A DNA stretch of 64,000 nt from Acridotheres tristis (lineage: Eukaryota > Chordata > Aves > Passeriformes > Sturnidae), in the NCBI GenBank assembly GCA_037013685.1, contig CM072888.1:17222589-17286588 (forward strand), written 5' to 3'. The translations under genes and the position numbers were made by a program. Below, piece by piece: positions 58,471 to 64,000 of this stretch (position 1 is its first letter; each line of letters opens with the position of its first letter). The notes below the pieces were generated by a model. It was not told the DNA's origin. It did not search any database and saw only the letters and a list, made by a program, of their open reading frames with translations.

Positions 58471-61271
58471 AGGTGGCAGTAGCTCTTAAGAACTAAATAT
58501 GTTATTGAATACTTTGGCCCAAGTGATTCAGGTGCTCCTAACACTTAAATCTTGTGTTCAAGCTCTCAGCCCCCTTAGGGTTCCACATTATTTGGTATTT
58601 TGGGTTCCAGAGAAAGGTGCATCAAGCTCTTGCCCCTGGAGGCAAAATCAAACACAGGATTGAATTGCCTTTCCTTTTTACAATATGGGACACTTGACAG
58701 AGCTACAGAAATCCCATTTGAAAAACGATAGCTGTTGATTTTCTGCTTGCTGAGAATTATTAGTATTTTTTCTATCCTACAAAACCAGCCATTAAATCAG
58801 CAAAGTGCTTTGGCATTAAAACCATTTGGAAAGTAAAATATACTGCTTCTTCTTGTTGAACTGCAAATGTTCAGTTGCAAAGTTTAGGGAAAATTTAAAA
58901 GTACGAATAATTATCTTAATTTGAAAGACATTTTACAAGTAAACATACTACAATTGTAGCTACAAATCAGATAATTGCTGAACATTTTAAAACCCAGGAG
59001 GATAAAATTAAAAACAATAAAATCAAATTTAAGTCCAAACAAATTACAGGGGAATTCTAAGTAGAAGGTTCATATTATTGATTTTTTTATGGACCATTTC
59101 TTTATCTCTAAAACCTCAAATATCACATAGTGGTCTCTATGTTATAATATTTAAATGAGCATATACTTTAACATAAAGTGGTTTACAGTCAGTTTTTCTA
59201 TTACTAGATAAGAAATGTATCCATGAAACATAAAAAGGTCAACTACTTCAATGAAATAACTTTTGAAAATAATACAGTTTTACAGCCATACATAAATATA
59301 TGTATTTTATTATGTCAAAGAATATGAAAGAATATAGCTCTGTGTTAAACTGCAAGACTTTCAAGAGGGATGCATTAGCTTTAAACTGGGATATATGATC
59401 ATTGAAATACATTATTTCTGCTTTGGACTTTACATTTCCAAGCGAAAGGTTTTTCTTCTCCCTACTTCCTATCTTTTTTCCCCACTGATAAGAGTTTATC
59501 AAAGTACTAATGTGTCGCTATGTATTTTAGTAATGACTAGTTAGAAAACTGGGGGCTGTGTTGGCCCCTGCGTTGTGTCCAAGCCAGTGGCCCAGCTCTG
59601 CCACTCCAGGAAAGCCCAGCTGTTCTGATCCATGCTCTGGGAGGGTGCTGGCAGCTGGGACAGGGAGCAAAGCTGAGGTGCAGCCCCAGTGCAGGTGACA
59701 GAGAGGGTCTGGAAATATCCCCAGCCGAGATGGGACTTTGACTGAGGGGGACATGCAAAGAGACAGTGCTTAGGTTAGTGGATGGGGAGCATTCATCAGA
59801 ATTCCCTGAGAAGGTAGAAGGAAAGGGAGAAGTGGCCAGAAAATACATTTTGTTTATGTATATGGCCCTCCCACCTGTGACAAAGTATGGCTTGGTCTGA
59901 GCTGATCTTCAGAGAAGTTCCAAGTCCCTGGATGGGTTTTATAACTTCTGACAAGTCTAGAGCAGCCCAGATATCTCTGCAGAGCTGCCAGCTAGTTCCT
60001 TCTGTACAGGCTGCCAGCATGTCCCCCTTGACCACGGGATCCCAGGAGTTCAGGTTGCCAAAACATCCACTGTTCCACAGCTAACTAATATCTCTAGGCC
60101 ATACCCAACCTGAGTTTTAATCAACTAATTAAAAGGGTAAACTTATTTCCAAGCAGCAGCTGTTCACAGAGTTGGGAGGTAGAAGCAAGGTAAAAAGCAT
60201 TCCCATTCCCTACACATCCTTCCTCTGAAGCAATCAATAAGTTTAATTAGAATGGTTAGGAATGAACTATGAAAGCAGCAAAGTTAGTATGAGATAAATT
60301 AGGGAAATATCGGGACAGGATATATATTTTTGACATTTTTAACAGAAATCTGATGTAGGTAATTGCCAGTGCTGCTTGTTATGAAGGGGAGGAGTGGGTG
60401 CATCAGGGCCTCGCAGCAGTGGAAGGAAAGTCTCTTATAATCCATCCATTTCACACACTGTAACTGCAGTCTCCATAAGTAATTGGAGGGGACTGTGGTG
60501 TAACACCCACACCACCCTGCTTGAAAATACTGGTGTTCTCTTGCTGATTACCCCTGAAGTCAATGGGTAACATACAGGTTTGGTACAATGCAGTATGATA
60601 TAATCCTCCTGCGTGCAAGTCATTGCAATTTACACTTCACTGCTTTCTAGTACAGAAAGAAATCAGTCCAAAATAAGCCACATCTCTTCCATTCTCTCTT
60701 ACAGCTGTGCTGGAGCATGCATCTTAAAAATGTTTAAATACATATTTTTAGGGAGTTTGTCTTTCAAATGATGGGCACAATTCTAAGATATGGAGGTTCT
60801 ACAGTAGGGATCATTTATAACTGCAGTCATTGCCTTCCTAGAGAAAGAATTTCAAGAAAACACTCTATTTTTTGAGTCAGATTTTGTTTGTGGTGAGGCT
60901 GTTTATACTTTTGAAGTTATGCATGTTCTTATGAGACTTTGCTCAGTTTGGGTAAAAGTGATAGAGACAGAGCTGAGAGAAGCATCCATAGCAAATATCT
61001 TTGTGAAAAATGCTATAGATCTGTTGATACCAGAGTGTTTTGTGGGCATAACCTTTTAGTTCTTTTAGTGTAGTAAAGCTGTATGAAATTTTGTCTGAGG
61101 CACTGAACTCAAAAATTTTATTAGCTGAAACATCTGAACTTCTGGTTTAAAATTGCTCCTTGCATCCATATTTTTTGTATTCAATGGAGACACTTCAAAG
61201 CAAAAGGCCTTGCATTTTAGTGGGGTTTTTGCTGAAAGAGTTCATTTAGTGTGGAGGAGAGAAAACATTGG
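58471..61271. other. Unique sequence with a very AT-rich stretch and a GC-rich patch
   Basis: 58760-59460 is the most AT-rich part of the window. 59555-59780 is an abrupt GC-rich patch of unknown origin. A short palindromic word (TTACCC at 60548-60553 and GGGTAA at 60565-60570 around ctgaagtcaat) may be a further relic of the palindromic repeat family. No gene seen. Confidence 0.5.
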
Positions 61272-61540
61272 ATTATTTAGTCTAAAGGAGAGAACACGAT
61301 GGAGGACATTTTTCCAAATAGATAAAAGGCTGCTGCAGTAAGGAAGGCAATAAATCTGCTCTCCATGTTCAGGGTGGATACATGAAGAAATAATGGGACT
61401 CTAATAGCAGAGAAAAAAAAAAACCAAACATCAAGCTAAGCAGTAGGAAAATATTCTACTGGTAAGACTAGAGCTCTTGGAGAATTCTGCCTGACTGAAG
61501 ATCTCCACCAAAGTGTCTCAAACCTGGTTTTGAGGTAAAG
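61272..61540 (+). mobile_element. Old CR1-like LINE fragment (forward)
   Basis: More diverged than the copy at 58210. The order is atttagtctaaaggagagaac, a lost middle, aaaggctgctgcagtaaggaaggcaataaatctgctctccatgttc, gaagaaataatggga, taggaaaatattctactggtaagact, then ctcttggagaattctgcctgactgaagatctccacc. These follow the CR1 sequence 'ttagcctggagaagagaa', 'aggctgctacaag', 'ttgttctccatgtcc', 'aggaaaaactttctaac', 'gaggttgtggaatctcc'. An A11 run (61413-61423) interrupts it. Its subfamily cannot be named by eye. Confidence 0.62.
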
Positions 61541-64000
61541 CATGCTCGGGATAACAGAAAGGACTTGTTCTGCTTGTGGTAAGGGGTGTTTTCTTAAAGA
61601 TAAAGCACTACTAATATGGAAAGAGTCTGGTAAGAGATTGTAGGTGCAGCAAGCAGACTCTCAAAGAGAGTTTCCTTTGGACATCAGTGGCTTTGGCAGG
61701 CTGGTGTGGCTGTCCCCAGGCTTTGCACGTGCCTTGCCTGTATGTGGTCTGTACGTGCACAGGCACAGATGGGGCTGGCAGAGGCAAAATACTTCTTTTA
61801 ATCCTTCTAAGAAATTACAAATTAAGATGTGATTATAGAAATGTTAAAAAGGAATTACCACAGAGGAATTTCCAGATGGTCATGCAGAATTACTATTGAA
61901 GAGTGAACAGCAAGGTTATTTATCCAAGTATAGTTCTTCTCTTTGTTTCGGGTTGGACAGTCCCATTTTGTCTTCCAGGCCATGTAATAATTTCTTATTC
62001 ATTCCAGTTACAACTACCTTTCTGCCTGCTAGTTCCATTTCCTTGTCCAGTGCTGATAATATTCTTTTAAACCTAATTCCTCAAGAATATAAAATGATGG
62101 GCTCAGTTTCTTCCCCGCTGTGGAAAATAACCTTGGGACTTTGTTGGCTGGTGCTAAGCTTATTTGACTGAGTGTAAGGGATGCTTTGGTACTGTTCTGT
62201 GGAGCAACATGCAATTCTGCATAATAGGGTATCAGAGCAAATCACTGCTGATAACCTTCTAGGTTAATTGCTGTGCAAAGAGTGCCTTGGATCAACACAT
62301 TATGTTAAATCCCAGAATACACTCTGACTATCTCTTCACTGTGACTCTATGGGGCTTTCAATTGTTATTTATGCGTGATAGATGACACTTATTTCAAAGC
62401 TGCCTCAGTGATTTAGACACAACAGTTTAACTATTTTGCAGGAGCTCATCCCTGTAGATGAGTCTGGAATAATATACATTGCAAATGTTTCTACATATTC
62501 CAGGTAATGCATAGATAATTCCCTACTCCTTTTTCTTATGAAAGCTTTTAAATCCTTATTTGTTCTATCTGCATTTTTTATAAGTCTTTTAAGTGCTGAG
62601 CACTGCACTTGAGTCTCAGAGGTCACCATGAGATCCTGATGGAAATTCTCTCAAATTGGAGGTGTATTTGATAGAGTGTCCAAATGCTGTGTTTATTCCA
62701 GACGGTCCTCTAGGAGAGGATCCCAGGTATGGAGAAAGATTTCAGTCAAATCAGTGGAAAAAATCTTGTTGTCACTCCTTTAGCTCAGGCCCACAGAAGC
62801 TCCAGAAATCAAAACCCTTTCAGAGCATGGGACTTGTGGCTGCTGAGGATTAGGCTGTATTGCAATTTTACTAAGAAAAATTTCTCAAGGTGTTTCACAG
62901 GAACTGGATTCACATTCTTATTGAATTTTGTGGCAAATTAGATTTTGCTACTTTTGAAAAAATATGTCTTTATGATCCAACTGGATCAATGCTATTGTGG
63001 TTCTGAAAGGCACACTGCTAACACAGCATCGAGTTTCCCTAGGTTAAAATAACACAGCGTAACAAAATAATGTACTAAAAGGTAGGACTGAGCAGGCTCT
63101 TGTTCACAAATTCACTGGCCATGTGGCATGTGGCAAGAGGAACTCTGGTGGCTTGTTCAATACTTCTTCACTATTCACACTGCTTGTATTCAGTCTCCTT
63201 TTTCATTAGGTCTCGCACTTCCAAATCACAACATTGTTCACAACCTTTTAAATATTCTTGCCATGGCAAATTGCAAGGGAAGGCGGCTTCTGTTTCTTTT
63301 TTAATCTCTTACCCAAGAAATTGTGCCTCTGCAATGCTCTTTCTGTATTTATTGCTGTATCACTCACAGCTTCACTTTTTGTTGTCGCACACCTCCTTGT
63401 CTGCAGTATTCCATCCATAGTAATGAAGGATGTGACTGAATTTACATCACCTTATGATGCAGGAGTAAGGAAGGAAGGGAGACAATGCTGCACACACCCT
63501 GCTCGTCTCAGAAAAATGCTCTGTGTACACAACATGCAGTTAGTTCAGCTGTAGTAAAAAACAAAGAAAATGCTGTTTTCTTACATTGCAGTCAGATAGA
63601 AGCTATTATAAAAACTTCCACTATTGGCATCAAAATAAATCTTGGCTTCCAGATAAAGCAGTATAAGTTTTCTTTGCAGGTTCATAGAGTAGCTCCCAAT
63701 TTACATCTTATATACAGAATCTGTGGAAGGAATGTGTATTAACTTTTTCATCAAAATGTTGATCTTTGCTTTGTAGCCTGTGAGGCTTTCCATCTCTTCT
63801 TTATTGCTTTCAAGGTTGGTAGTGTGTTCACAGTGAGGACTGCTAAAAGTTATTTTTCCTTAATCCTTCTCTATCACATGGTTGGACCTAGAGTCTAAGC
63901 CTAGCTTATAGACTTTAAAGTTAACCTTAAGCATTCATGAAAGAAACTTACTGCAAATATAACACTGGCCACTGTAGCTTCTTTGTTTATCATTTAAAAT
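61541..64000. other. Unique non-coding sequence to the window end
   Basis: No recognised gene or repeat beyond the tail of the old CR1. A GC-rich patch lies at about 61640-61790 and contains a CACGTG. Short open frames (64-106 codons) around 62656-62941 and 63100-63742 overlap and show no domain. Confidence 0.5.

Noticed and set aside
1..64000. CRISPR arrays, operons, phage or bacterial mobile elements
   Set aside because: No regularly spaced repeats, no dense same-strand open frames and no bacterial signals; the CR1 and MIR relics place the DNA in an amniote genome.

Overview
This window reads as vertebrate nuclear DNA, almost certainly from a bird. The clearest clue is a set of CR1 non-LTR retrotransposon copies, two of them bearing the avian CR1 3'-end sequence. 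There are also a few worn MIR-type SINE relics and two copies of an old palindromic amniote repeat. Interspersed repeats are sparse, base composition is moderately AT-rich, and CpG is scarce. I see no Alu, L1 or B-type SINE of a mammal, and no bacterial gene organisation. A songbird-type genome is possible, but the sequence does not decide this.

No complete protein-coding gene, tRNA, rRNA, CRISPR array or intact mobile element is visible. Open frames are short (158 codons at most), scattered over all six frames, and lack splice continuity. The one clearly real protein relic is the C-terminal tail of the CR1 reverse-transcriptase protein on the minus strand at 39283-39477. The window is therefore intergenic DNA, the inside of very large introns, or both.

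Layout. 1-5300 has two short segments that look like internal exons on the plus strand (725-808 and 5230/5234-5299), each open in a frame that keeps phase 0 at both ends; I recognise neither peptide. 5300-18400 is unique sequence with a MIR relic (minus strand, near 10.4 kb), a homeodomain-site-rich block (9.62-9.83 kb) and another MIR (17.5 kb). 18430-18932 holds a conserved-looking block with inverted TAAT sites and an RFX X-box-like site, followed by a 92-bp palindromic repeat with perfect 9-bp ends. 18.9-39.2 kb is mostly unique. 39194-39935 is a pair of directly abutting CR1 3' ends. 42.6 kb has a MIR with an L2-like tail. 49.9-50.1 kb pairs an AT-rich block with a second copy of the palindromic repeat. 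52.55-53.03 kb has the highest local CpG density I noticed. 55.30-55.92 kb carries a two-exon splice arrangement. Old CR1 fragments lie at 58.2 and 61.3 kb on the plus strand.

Nothing here supports an operon-like or otherwise coordinated gene system. The points most worth testing are the candidate exons, the possible spliced small ORF near 55.3-55.9 kb, the conserved-looking regulatory blocks and the CR1-CR1 junction. All calls are from reading the sequence by eye; no alignment or database search was done.
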